In this document: positions 52,416-60,659 of the stretch, one piece after another
Layout: every line of letters starts with the position of its first letter
How positions within the stretch are numbered: the first letter of the stretch is position 1
Source: Sphingopyxis sp. USTB-05
Lineage (GTDB): Bacteria > Pseudomonadota > Alphaproteobacteria > Sphingomonadales > Sphingomonadaceae
Assembly (NCBI RefSeq): GCF_023822045.1
Contig: NZ_CP084712.1
Location: 2,728,001 to 2,792,000 of the forward strand
Direction of reading: 5' to 3'
Length of the DNA: 64,000 nt
Notes under the pieces: model-generated
Told to the model about the DNA's origin: nothing
Database searches by the model: none
The model's input: only the letters and a program-made list of their open reading frames with translations
Program-made: the position numbers and the translations under genes

Positions 52416-53045
52416 ATGGAAATCATCCTGCTCGAACGCATCGAGAAACTGGGCGGTATCGGCGACGTCGTCACCGTCAAGAACGGCTTTGCCCGTAACT
52501 ACCTGTTGCCGAACAACAAGGCGCTTCGTGCAAACGACGCCAACCGCAAGCTGTTCGAAGCCAATCGTTCGAAGATCGAGGCCGACAACGCCGAGCGTCG
52601 CACCGACGCCGAAGGTCGCGCCAAGGACATCGACGGCAAGCAGATCGTCCTGATCCGTCAGGCATCGAACACCGGCCAGCTTTACGGTTCGGTTTCGGTT
52701 CGCGACATCGTCGACGCGCTGATCGAAGACGGCGTCGAGGGCGTTACCAAGTCGATGGTCGAACTCGAGCGTCCGATCAAGTCGCTCGGCTTGGTCGACG
52801 TCAAGGTCAAGCTGCACCCCGAAGTCGCCCTGACCGTCGGCGTCAACGTCGCGCGTTCGCCGGACGAAGCCGAAATGCAGAAGCAGGGCATCGACGTCAT
52901 CGCGGCGATGTTCGAGGAAGAACAGGCCGAAGCCGTCGCTTCGGCGCTGGAACCCGACAGCGAAGACGAATTCGAAGACGTGGGCGCCGCTCCTTCGGAA
53001 CTCGCTGCCGAAGCTCCGGCTGCAGACGAGGAAGAAGAGGCCTAA
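52416..53045 (+). CDS. rplI: 50S ribosomal protein L9
   Basis: 209 residues. MEIILLERIEKLGGIGDVVTVKNGFARNYLLP-type start (LLERIEKLGGIGDVV, then KNGFARNYLLP) and the connecting helix lead to a C-terminal RNA-binding domain. Compared with the ~150-residue E. coli protein it has an acidic, Ala/Glu-rich C-terminal extension of about 50 residues, as is common in sphingomonads. AAGGAGG lies 5-8 bp upstream of the ATG. Last gene of the operon; a strong terminator follows. Confidence 0.97.
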   Translation: MEIILLERIEKLGGIGDVVTVKNGFARNYLLPNNKALRANDANRKLFEANRSKIEADNAERRTDAEGRAKDIDGKQIVLIRQASNTGQLYGSVSVRDIVDALIEDGVEGVTKSMVELERPIKSLGLVDVKVKLHPEVALTVGVNVARSPDEAEMQKQGIDVIAAMFEEEQAEAVASALEPDSEDEFEDVGAAPSELAAEAPAADEEEEA

Positions 53046-53070
53046 GCCCCTTCGATCTCGCACGAGACAG

Positions 53071-53110
53071 AAAAGGCTCCGGAACCCAGCGTTCCGGAGC
53101 CTTTTTCTTT
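53071..53110 (+). terminator. Rho-independent terminator of the rpsF operon
   Basis: AAAAGGCTCCGGAAC pairs perfectly with GTTCCGGAGCCTTTT (15 bp) around the loop CCAGC, and the run TTTTTCTTT follows. It begins 25 bp after the rplI stop. Confidence 0.95.
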
Positions 53111-53121
53111 TGGTTTGATCC

Positions 53122-53390
53122 GACGTCTGTTTTGGGGTGGTGAGCGGGCGTTTGCTACTAGGTTGTACCCCGGCGAAGGCCGGGGCCCAGGGCTTTAGAA
53201 AGCCGAGTTATGCGGATTGCCGCCCTGGACCCCGGCCTTCGCCGGGGAACTCATTACCCGCGTTAGTGTCCGGTCGTTTCTTCGCTCTCGTCATCCCGGG
53301 TTTGACCCGGGATCCCGCTTTTTGACGGCACCGGCACGCTTCACGAAATAGCGGGACCCCGGATCAAGTCCGGGGTGACGATATGGAGAG
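53122..53390. repeat. Composite extragenic palindromic repeat, copy 2
   Basis: Same unit and orientation as 9635-9898. It starts GACGTCTGTTTTGGGG, with the palindrome pair CCCCGGCGAAGGCCGGGG / CCCCGGCCTTCGCCGGGG around 53167-53248 and the pair GTCATCCCGGGTTTGACC / GGATCAAGTCCGGGGTGAC around 53291-53381. The central bases (GGGCTTTAGAAAGCCGAG, then GGATTGCCGCCCTGGACC) are shared nearly unchanged. No gene is evident within it. Confidence 0.9.
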
Positions 53391-53416
53391 TCCGCACTCG
53401 GTCGTTAGCCGATGAC

Positions 53417-53492
53417 TTCGTCATTCCCGCGAAAGCGGGAACCCAGCGAGGCGGCGTTGTCATTGGGTTCCCGTTTTCGCGGGAATGACGAA
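53417..53492. repeat. Third-type extragenic palindrome
   Basis: TTCGTCATTCCCGCGAAAGC... at 53417-53445 is repeated inverted at 53464-53492 with 28 of 29 bases matching, around an 18-base loop. It lies 37 bp from the folE stop and could end folE transcription. Confidence 0.9.
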
Positions 53493-53528
53493 ATGTGGGG
53501 ATGGCAACTTCCGGCCGAAAGCCCCTTC

Positions 53529-54131
53529 TCAATAACCCATCAAACTCAGCACTTCCTTGCGGCTGCTCTGGTCGTTGAGGAAGCAGCCGAGCAGGCGGCT
53601 CGTTACCATGCCTACGCCCGGGGTGCGTACGCCGCGCCCCGTCATACAGCCGTGCTGCGCATCGATGACCACCGCGACGCCTTGCGGTTGGAGATTATCC
53701 CAAATGCACTTAGCGACCTCGGCCGTCAGACGTTCCTGCACCTGCAGCCGCCGCGCATAACCGTTGAGCACGCGCGCAAGCTTGGAAATGCCAACGACGC
53801 GGTCGCGCGGCAGATAGGCGATCGACGCCTTGCCGGTGATCGGCGCCATATGATGTTCGCAGTGCGACTGGAACGGGATGTCGCGCAGCAGCACGATCTC
53901 GTCATAGCCGCCCACTTCCTGGAACGTGCGCGACAGATGGGTCGACGGATCCTCGTTATAGCCCTGGCAATATTCCTTCCACGCGCGCGCAACGCGGCGC
54001 GGCGTATCGAGCAGCCCCTCGCGCTCCGGATCGTCGCCCGCCCACTCGATCAGCGTGCGCACGGCCTCTGCGACATGGTCGGGGACAACCACCTTGCCGT
54101 CGGGTCCCAATTCGGTCTTGCTGTCGCTCAT
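53529..54131 (-). CDS. folE: GTP cyclohydrolase I
   Basis: 200 residues. It converts GTP to dihydroneopterin triphosphate, the first step of tetrahydrofolate synthesis, in a toroidal cytoplasmic complex. Zinc ligands are Cys91 and His94 in SHCEHHMAPITGKASIAYLP and Cys162 in AQHGCMTGRGVRTPG. GISKLARVLNGYARRLQVQE is the family signature. The ATG at 54131 opens the usual short hydrophilic N-terminus; the frame remains open upstream without similarity. It stands alone between repeats and a divergent receptor gene. Confidence 0.96.
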   Translation of the reverse strand: MSDSKTELGPDGKVVVPDHVAEAVRTLIEWAGDDPEREGLLDTPRRVARAWKEYCQGYNEDPSTHLSRTFQEVGGYDEIVLLRDIPFQSHCEHHMAPITGKASIAYLPRDRVVGISKLARVLNGYARRLQVQERLTAEVAKCIWDNLQPQGVAVVIDAQHGCMTGRGVRTPGVGMVTSRLLGCFLNDQSSRKEVLSLMGY

Positions 54132-54566
54132 CGCCGCGCTTTCACTGTTGCCATCATGTCGCACATTTCGGCTCCCAAGAGCCGATAAGCAAGGCCCGGA
54201 CAAGAAGAATTTATGCCAGCCGTGCAAGTTTACGTTGCGGAATCTTGGCTTTTTACCTGTTCGAAGAGGCGCGGTTTCGCGTCCTTTTTTGGGCCAAACA
54301 AGTTACTTGACGCTTTCGTCAACTCGGCGCACCTTTGTGCCCATACAGAACTCGCTCAAGCGGGTCGTATTCCGGAGAGGCCGGCGTTTTCCCCGACGCC
54401 GGCGGGAGAGGACGATGACCAGCACAGCTGGCAGGTGGGATTTACAAGGGCACATGGCCGCTTTGGCCCGGTGCCCTTTGCCATGTCTGGTCGTTTCCCC
54501 TCCCCTTACAACAATTTGACGTTGGGCGGCCCCGCATCGCGCGGGATCGAAAAAGGGAGGCTATAG
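54132..54566. other. Divergent regulatory region between folE and a TonB receptor
   Basis: 435 bp without a gene. It contains a TTGAC-N6-GTCAA inverted repeat (54307-54322), a GCCGGCGT/ACGCCGGC hairpin (54380-54403), and a leader hairpin AAGGGCAC / GTGCCCTT with an inner GGCC/GGCC stem (54446-54478). The receptor's ribosome site AAAGGGAGG lies just before 54567. AGTTTACGTTGCGG at 54227-54240 recurs near the second receptor. Confidence 0.55.
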
Positions 54567-57500
54567 ATGAAGTTCAAGGCACTGATCGGAACCTCGATCC
54601 TTGCGATGTCGGTGGCGACACCCGCATTTGCGCAGGATGCGGCGGATGAAGTGGAACGCGATGCTTTCGGCGGCGAAATCGTCGTCACGGCGCAGCGCCA
54701 ATCGGAACGCCTGCAGGACGTGCCGATCGCGGTCAGCGCCTTCTCGACCGAGGCGCTGGAAGCACAGCAGATCAAGACACCGTCGGATCTTCAGCTAACC
54801 CTGCCCAACGTCACCTTTACCAAAACCAACTTTACCGGCGCGAGCTTCACGATCCGCGGCATCGGCGACCTTTGCGTCGGTACGACCTGCGACAGCGCGA
54901 CCGCGATCCACCTGAACGGCGACCCGCTGTTTTCGACGCGCCTGTTCGAAACCGAATTCTTCGACCTTGAGCGCATCGAAGTGCTGCGCGGGCCGCAGGG
55001 CACATTGTTCGGCCGCAACGCAACCTCCGGCGTGGTCAATGTGATCACCGCCAAGCCGAAGCTTGGAGCGTTCGAAGCAGCCGCCGAAGCCGAATATGGA
55101 AATTATGATTCCATGAAGGGCAAGGCGATGGTCAACATCCCGCTCGGTGACACCGCGGGCATCCGTGTCGCCGGCATTTACCTCAACCGCGACGGCTATA
55201 CGAAGAACGAGTTCCTCGACACGCGCATCGATGACCGCGACCTTTATTCGGTCCGCGGCTCGTTCCGCTGGGAACCGTCGCCCGACACGACGATCGACCT
55301 GCTCGCGTCCTATTTCCGTGAAAAGGATCAGCGTACGCGCATCCAAAAGCAGCTCTGCCAACGCGACCCGACCGGCATTCTCGGCTGCTTGAACAGCCGC
55401 CTCGACAATTCGCCTTTCAACGGCAATGCGACCTTCACCGCCGCGCTGACATCACGCGAATTCCTGGCGACGCAGGGAATTCCGACCGCCTTCGCCCTGG
55501 GCAGCCTCTATGGCCCCGACGTCTATGCCAATACGACCATTCCGTCGGACCCGCGCACGGTGAATACGGCTTATACGCCGAGCTATTTCACCAGCGAACT
55601 GACACTGCAGGGCCAGATCGAACATAATTTCGGCCCCGTGGCTTTGCAGGTTTCGGGCCAATATCAGAAGGTCAAGCTCGACGCGTCGCAGGACTATAAC
55701 AGCAATGTCGGCAACCGCGCGCTCTATGCCGGCGGTCTTGCCACGCTGGCGGCGGCAGCAGGCGGCGCGCTTGGTCCGGCACTCCAGGGTTATTTCGCGC
55801 CTGTTGCCGCGGCGCTGATCCCCAACGGCCCGACCGGCCAGCTCTGCACCTCGCTGGCCGAGGAAAGCGGCACCGGATCCTTTGGCGGCAACAAGATCTG
55901 TAGCGACCAGTCGCTGCAGTTCGACCGGTCGAACCAGTATAACAGCAGCTGGTCGGCGGAAGCGATCCTGACCAGCGACTTCGACGGTCCGTTCAACTTC
56001 CTCGTCGGCGGCATCTATGCCGACTATCATCTGACCGAGAACAGCTATTATGTGAACGCCTTCCCGATCGACTATCTGACGGGCGTTCTCGGGGCTTTTT
56101 CGTCCGTCGCGAACGTGAACAAGACTCCGGCGGGCGTGATCACAGGAGCAAATCCGCTGGCCCCGGGCTATCTCGGAACGCCCTTCTTCCGCAACAACAC
56201 GGCCGACCTCTCGATTAAATCCTATGGCCTGTTCGGCGAAGCCTATTTTGAAATCAGCGACCGGCTGAAACTGACCGCTGGCCTGCGCTACAACAACGAC
56301 AAGAAGAGCGTGGTCGCCCGTTCGACGCTGGCAAGCTTCCTTGTCCCGCACGGTTCGACCGACGCGTTCGCTTCGCCGACGGCGGCCGGCTTCGACGCCG
56401 ACCCGGGTACGCCCTGCCCCGTCCACAGCAGCGAGACGTCAAGCACGGTGGGGCCGATCGGATCGATCGCGGGCTGCGAAGCCTTTCAGGAGCGTTCGGT
56501 CAAGTTCAACAAGCTGACCGGCCGTTTCGTGATCGACTTCAAGGTCACCGACGACAACCTGATCTATGCCTCTTATTCGCGTGGCTATAAATCGGGCGGT
56601 ATCAATCCGCCGCTGCAGCCGATCTTCGAAGTGCCCGAAAGCTTCCGTCCCGAACAGGTCGATGCGTTCGAAATCGGTTCGAAGAACAGCTTTGACAATG
56701 GCGCGCTGCAGCTCAACCTCACGGCCTTCTATTACAAATATAAGGACCTGCAGCTCAGCAAGATCGTCGCCCGCACCGCGGTCAACGACAATGTCAGCGC
56801 CGACGTCTATGGGTTTGAGGCCGAAGCGATCGTCCGCCCCGACCCGGCTGTCGTCATCAACCTGGGCTTCAGCTACCTGCACAGCAAGGTCACCGATGAC
56901 AAGCTGACCAGCAACCCGCGCGACTTCGGCGGCGGCCGCAGCGATGCGGTGATCATCAAGGACATCACGAACGCCGCCAACTGCGCCGTTGCCTCGCGCT
57001 CGGGTAATGTCGCAGGGGTCAACGCCTTCGTGAACGGGGTCCAGCAGGTCATCAACGGGGGCTTCGTCCCCGGTGTGGCTGCCGGCGCCGGCCTGCGGCC
57101 GACAACGACGTTCCCGGCAGATGGCGGCATCGCTTCGACCGGCGCCTTTAGCATCTGCGCCGTCATGAGCGCGGCGGCATCCGGCGCTTTCGCAGCGGCG
57201 GGGCTGAATCCGACGGCGTTCGGCGGGATCGAATATTTCTCCGCCGGCGTTCCGGTCAACCTGAAGGGCAACCAACTGCCGCAGGCGCCGAATTACAAGT
57301 TCAGCGCAGGCGTGCAATATACGGCGCAGATGGGTGAAATGTCGCTCGTTCCGCGCGTTGACGTCGCTTATACCGGCGAAAGCTATGGCAGCATCTTCAA
57401 CGGCAATGTGAACCGCATCAAGGGCTATGCCCAGGTCAATGCCCAGCTGCAGCTGAACGGCCGCGACGACAAATGGTATGTGAAGGGGTTCATCCAGAAC

Positions 57501-57620
57501 GTCTTCGACGCCAACAGCGTCACCGGCCTGTACATTACCGACCAGTCGTCGGGGAACTACACCAACATCTTCACCCTCGAACCGCGCCGCTATGGCATCG
57601 CGGCTGGCGTGAAGTTCTAA
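54567..57620 (+). CDS. TonB-dependent outer-membrane receptor
   Basis: 1017 residues. Signal peptide (about 1-22, ALIGTSILAMSVATPAFAQ), a TonB-box-like stretch EIVVTAQRQSERLQDVPIAV, the plug domain (RIEVLRGPQGTLFGRNATSG) and a long barrel with family repeats such as LIYASYSRGYKSGGINPP. The C-terminus RRYGIAAGVKF ends in the assembly Phe. This is the sphingomonad type of receptor related to those for plant or aromatic compounds and siderophores; the substrate is not readable. The plug has an unusual DLCVGTTCDS cysteine pair. It is convergent with another receptor gene, each with its own terminator. Confidence 0.9.
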   Translation: MKFKALIGTSILAMSVATPAFAQDAADEVERDAFGGEIVVTAQRQSERLQDVPIAVSAFSTEALEAQQIKTPSDLQLTLPNVTFTKTNFTGASFTIRGIGDLCVGTTCDSATAIHLNGDPLFSTRLFETEFFDLERIEVLRGPQGTLFGRNATSGVVNVITAKPKLGAFEAAAEAEYGNYDSMKGKAMVNIPLGDTAGIRVAGIYLNRDGYTKNEFLDTRIDDRDLYSVRGSFRWEPSPDTTIDLLASYFREKDQRTRIQKQLCQRDPTGILGCLNSRLDNSPFNGNATFTAALTSREFLATQGIPTAFALGSLYGPDVYANTTIPSDPRTVNTAYTPSYFTSELTLQGQIEHNFGPVALQVSGQYQKVKLDASQDYNSNVGNRALYAGGLATLAAAAGGALGPALQGYFAPVAAALIPNGPTGQLCTSLAEESGTGSFGGNKICSDQSLQFDRSNQYNSSWSAEAILTSDFDGPFNFLVGGIYADYHLTENSYYVNAFPIDYLTGVLGAFSSVANVNKTPAGVITGANPLAPGYLGTPFFRNNTADLSIKSYGLFGEAYFEISDRLKLTAGLRYNNDKKSVVARSTLASFLVPHGSTDAFASPTAAGFDADPGTPCPVHSSETSSTVGPIGSIAGCEAFQERSVKFNKLTGRFVIDFKVTDDNLIYASYSRGYKSGGINPPLQPIFEVPESFRPEQVDAFEIGSKNSFDNGALQLNLTAFYYKYKDLQLSKIVARTAVNDNVSADVYGFEAEAIVRPDPAVVINLGFSYLHSKVTDDKLTSNPRDFGGGRSDAVIIKDITNAANCAVASRSGNVAGVNAFVNGVQQVINGGFVPGVAAGAGLRPTTTFPADGGIASTGAFSICAVMSAAASGAFAAAGLNPTAFGGIEYFSAGVPVNLKGNQLPQAPNYKFSAGVQYTAQMGEMSLVPRVDVAYTGESYGSIFNGNVNRIKGYAQVNAQLQLNGRDDKWYVKGFIQNVFDANSVTGLYITDQSSGNYTNIFTLEPRRYGIAAGVKF

Positions 57621-57640
57621 ACATAACGGCGGCAACGCCA

Positions 57641-57683
57641 AAAAAGCCCCGGCCTCTCAAACGAGAGGCCGGGGTTTCTTTTT
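57641..57683 (+). terminator. Terminator of the first receptor gene
   Basis: CCCCGGCCTCTC pairs perfectly with GAGAGGCCGGGG around the loop AAAC, flanked by an A-run on the left and TTTCTTTTT on the right. It starts 20 bp after the stop. Confidence 0.95.
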
Positions 57684-57695
57684 GACCGGGACGAA

Positions 57696-57733
57696 AGAAA
57701 AAGGCCGGACCATCATCGATGGCCCGGCCCTTT
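57696..57733 (-). terminator. Terminator of the convergent receptor gene
   Basis: Read on the minus strand, GGCCGG and CCATC pair with GATGG and CCGGCC around a 3-base loop with one mismatch, followed by TTTTTCTTTC. It ends transcription of the receptor encoded at 57762-60335. Confidence 0.88.
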
Positions 57734-57761
57734 CTATTGATCCGGCGGATCAGTGCCGAAA

Positions 57762-60335
57762 TCAGAATTTCGCGCGCAGCTTCACCCCATAGAGACGCGG
57801 CGGAGCGGGATAGACCGCAAAGCTCGCGCTCTGTTCGGGGATCGGGAACGAGGTGATGTTGTAATATTTGTTGAACAGGTTCTCGACGTAGAATTCGATG
57901 GCGTAATTCTGGTCGGGGCCGAAGTTGAGGCCGGCCCGGGCGTTGACGATCGAATGGCCGTCATTCGCCGTGAACGGCACCGCGACGGGGTCGTTGATCG
58001 TGTTGGCGTCGCTGTTCATCCGCCAATCGACATGCACGAGACCGCCGACATTGCTGCTGATCTGCGGGGTCCAGGTGACCGCGCCGGTGACGACATGCTT
58101 CGGCGAATTGGTGAGCGGCAGTCCGTTATCGTCGCCAGCCGCCACGTCCTTCACCTCGGTATCGATATAGGAATAGCCGAGCGTGAAGTTGAGGTTCGGG
58201 GCCGGACGGATGACCGATTCAAGCTCGACGCCCTGCGCCACGACCTTGTCGAAGTTCTGGACGACGAAGTTATTCCCCATGAACGCAAGGTTCTGATAGC
58301 CCTTGAGTTCGGTGTAGAAAACGTTCGCGTTGAACTGGAACGCCGAGCTGAAGTCGGTCTTCACGCCGACTTCAAACGAGTCGACGTCTTCGTTGCCGAA
58401 TTCGAGATCGGATGCCTGCGCGCCGTTGCCACCAAGGAAGGCGGTGTCGAACGAGCCACGATCGAGGTTGTAGCCGCCCGATTTGTAGCCGCGGTCATAA
58501 CCACCATAGACCATGATGCGGTCGTCGAGCTTGATCGACAGCTTGGCCGTGCCGGTCAGCTTGCTCTCACTGCGCTTGTCGCGATAAATCCCGTTGAATT
58601 CGGGATTGACCACGGGGTTGCAGACGAGGTTGAAGATCGCGTTGCCGAGGCCAGACGGCAGTCCCTGCAGAGCCTGGCGATAGAGCGCGTAGCGGGGACC
58701 CTGCAGCGTCGAGCAACCGGGCAGGTTCGACTGCAGGTTGGCGTTGAGCTTCTTCGATTCATGATTGTAGCGCAGACCGAGGGTCAGCGAGACATTGTCG
58801 TTGAAGTCGATGATGTTGTGCGTGAACAACGCAAAGGCTTCGGTGTTGACGCGGTACGCATCGCCGATCTGTCCCTGCCCTGCCTGCGGCGCCGGAAGCG
58901 GCGTCAGGAAGGTGTCGAGCACACCCGCCTGCGCGGCCGCAGCCGCGAGCTGCGGGTTCGATGCGAGCAGCACCTGGCCCACCAGCGGCGAATTCGGGAT
59001 CGACTGGAAAATCTGGAAGCCGGTCGGTCCGGGCACCGCGGCATCGGTCAGCGCGTTGATGAAGGCGTCGACATATTGCGCGCCCTGCGTGCCGAAACGG
59101 GTCCGTTCGGTATATTTCAGCTTCTCGTTCAAATAGAAGCCGCCGATCAGCCAGTCGACATGATCGTCGAAGGCCGTGCCCTTGAGCCGGATTTCCTGCG
59201 TGAAGTCGCGCATGCCGATCGGCATATTCTCACGATAGGCGCGGTCGATTCCGGAGAAATCGACGTCCATGCCACGCGTCGCTTTCCAGTCGCGCCATGC
59301 GGTGATCGAGGTCAGTTCGACGCCGCCCAGATCCCAGTCAAGCTGGCCCGAGACGCCCCATTCGCGCATCTTTTCGGTGAGGTCGCGATTGGGCGAATAG
59401 GCAACTTCGCGATCCTTGGGGTTATAGGGCCGCACGATGCCGGTCAGGCCATTGGCGGCGGCCAGCCCCTGAATCACCGAGCTTGCGGCAAAGGCAGGCG
59501 TGCCCGGCTGCGCAAAGCCCGAATTGGTATTGAGCGCGCCGCAGCATTGTTCATCGGTCTTGGCATAGTCCGCGATCAGGCGGAACGAGACGTCGTCCTT
59601 CTCGAACAAGGCCTGTCCGCGCACCGACCAGCGGTCGAGGTTGTTGAAGCGGCGGTCGCTGTTCACGTCTTTGATATAGCCGTCACGCTTGTGATATCCG
59701 CCGTCGAGGCGCAGCGCGATCGTTTCGGAAACCGGCCCCGTAATCCCTGCCTTCAGCTCGATTTCGTCGAGATTGCCATAGCTTGCCTCGGCATAGCCAC
59801 CAAGTTTGAAGCTCGGCTTTTGCGTGACGATGTTGAGCGCACCCGCCGACGTGTTGCGGCCGAACAGCGTACCTTGCGGCCCGCGCAGCACTTCGACGCG
59901 ATCGATCGGCGGCAGGTCGGCAAGGGCAAGGCCCGCACGCGCACGGAAAACGCCGTCGACGAACACGCCGACCGACGGTTCGAAACCGGGGTTGTCGCCC
60001 GCCGTGCCGATGCCGCGGATGCGAAGCACGACGCCGGTAGCCGACGACTGGCCGGTCGTTGCCTGAAAGCTCGGCGCAATCTGGCGAAGACCGCGGATAT
60101 CGCTGATGCCCGAATTTTCGAGCTGTTCACCGCCCACGACGTTGACCGCGATCGGAATATCCTGCGAACGCTGCGCACGGCCCGTCGCGGTGACGATGAT
60201 GTCATTGCCATAGTCGGTATCGTCGGCCGCGGTTGCCGCATCGCCGGCGGGCGCGGTGTCCTGGGCGAAGGCGATGGTGGGGGTGGTTGCGGCGCACAAC
60301 ATGGTGGCGCCCAACAAAATGTTGCGCAAAGTCAT
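57762..60335 (-). CDS. TonB-dependent outer-membrane receptor
   Basis: 857 residues. Signal peptide (about 1-24, NILLGATMLCAATTPTIAFA), TonB-box-like DIIVTATGRAQRSQDIPIAV, plug motifs (DRVEVLRGPQGTLFGRNTSAG) and a barrel with VYGGYDRGYKSGGYNLDRG and the terminal LYGVKLRAKF. It is the same receptor class as its convergent neighbour but clearly a different protein. The ATG at 60335 has GGAGAG about 8 bp upstream; the longer open frame has no signal peptide at its start. Substrate unknown. Together the pair suggests import of related large or scarce compounds. Confidence 0.9.
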   Translation of the reverse strand: MTLRNILLGATMLCAATTPTIAFAQDTAPAGDAATAADDTDYGNDIIVTATGRAQRSQDIPIAVNVVGGEQLENSGISDIRGLRQIAPSFQATTGQSSATGVVLRIRGIGTAGDNPGFEPSVGVFVDGVFRARAGLALADLPPIDRVEVLRGPQGTLFGRNTSAGALNIVTQKPSFKLGGYAEASYGNLDEIELKAGITGPVSETIALRLDGGYHKRDGYIKDVNSDRRFNNLDRWSVRGQALFEKDDVSFRLIADYAKTDEQCCGALNTNSGFAQPGTPAFAASSVIQGLAAANGLTGIVRPYNPKDREVAYSPNRDLTEKMREWGVSGQLDWDLGGVELTSITAWRDWKATRGMDVDFSGIDRAYRENMPIGMRDFTQEIRLKGTAFDDHVDWLIGGFYLNEKLKYTERTRFGTQGAQYVDAFINALTDAAVPGPTGFQIFQSIPNSPLVGQVLLASNPQLAAAAAQAGVLDTFLTPLPAPQAGQGQIGDAYRVNTEAFALFTHNIIDFNDNVSLTLGLRYNHESKKLNANLQSNLPGCSTLQGPRYALYRQALQGLPSGLGNAIFNLVCNPVVNPEFNGIYRDKRSESKLTGTAKLSIKLDDRIMVYGGYDRGYKSGGYNLDRGSFDTAFLGGNGAQASDLEFGNEDVDSFEVGVKTDFSSAFQFNANVFYTELKGYQNLAFMGNNFVVQNFDKVVAQGVELESVIRPAPNLNFTLGYSYIDTEVKDVAAGDDNGLPLTNSPKHVVTGAVTWTPQISSNVGGLVHVDWRMNSDANTINDPVAVPFTANDGHSIVNARAGLNFGPDQNYAIEFYVENLFNKYYNITSFPIPEQSASFAVYPAPPRLYGVKLRAKF

Positions 60336-60659
60336 GGTTCTCTCTCTCCAAACCCACCGAAGCGCAGCCAAAGGCTTATCGGGAGATGCCCGGTGGTAGG
60401 TTTCCGGTCTAACGCGCCGCCCGTCCGCGTCAACGCGCGCGCGATCCAAACGGCCGATTTTCCGCAAATTCGTGACTAAATAGCAACAGTTTACGTTACG
60501 GCAGACAGTTGCGTCCGTTGCAGAATAAAATTAGCACCGTTGTGGAGCAGACGCGGCGCCGATTTGCCAAAAATTCAGAAAGGCGCATTATCGGCGCTGG
60601 ATGCTCCGGTCCTTGCCTTATTGGCCCGGTGCCGAATTTCCGGTCGTGAAGGATGGTTG
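60336..60659. other. Divergent intergenic region
   Basis: 324 bp between the receptor gene and the membrane-transferase gene. AGTTTACGTTACGG at 60488-60501 matches 13 of 14 bases of a site in the other receptor's upstream region. An AT-richer patch (about 60520-60580) is a likely promoter area. I see no gene here. Confidence 0.5.

Noticed and set aside
57753..60479. A 908-codon plus-strand open frame over the second receptor gene
   Set aside because: The minus-strand product has a signal peptide, plug and barrel motifs; the plus-strand product is a charged shadow translation.
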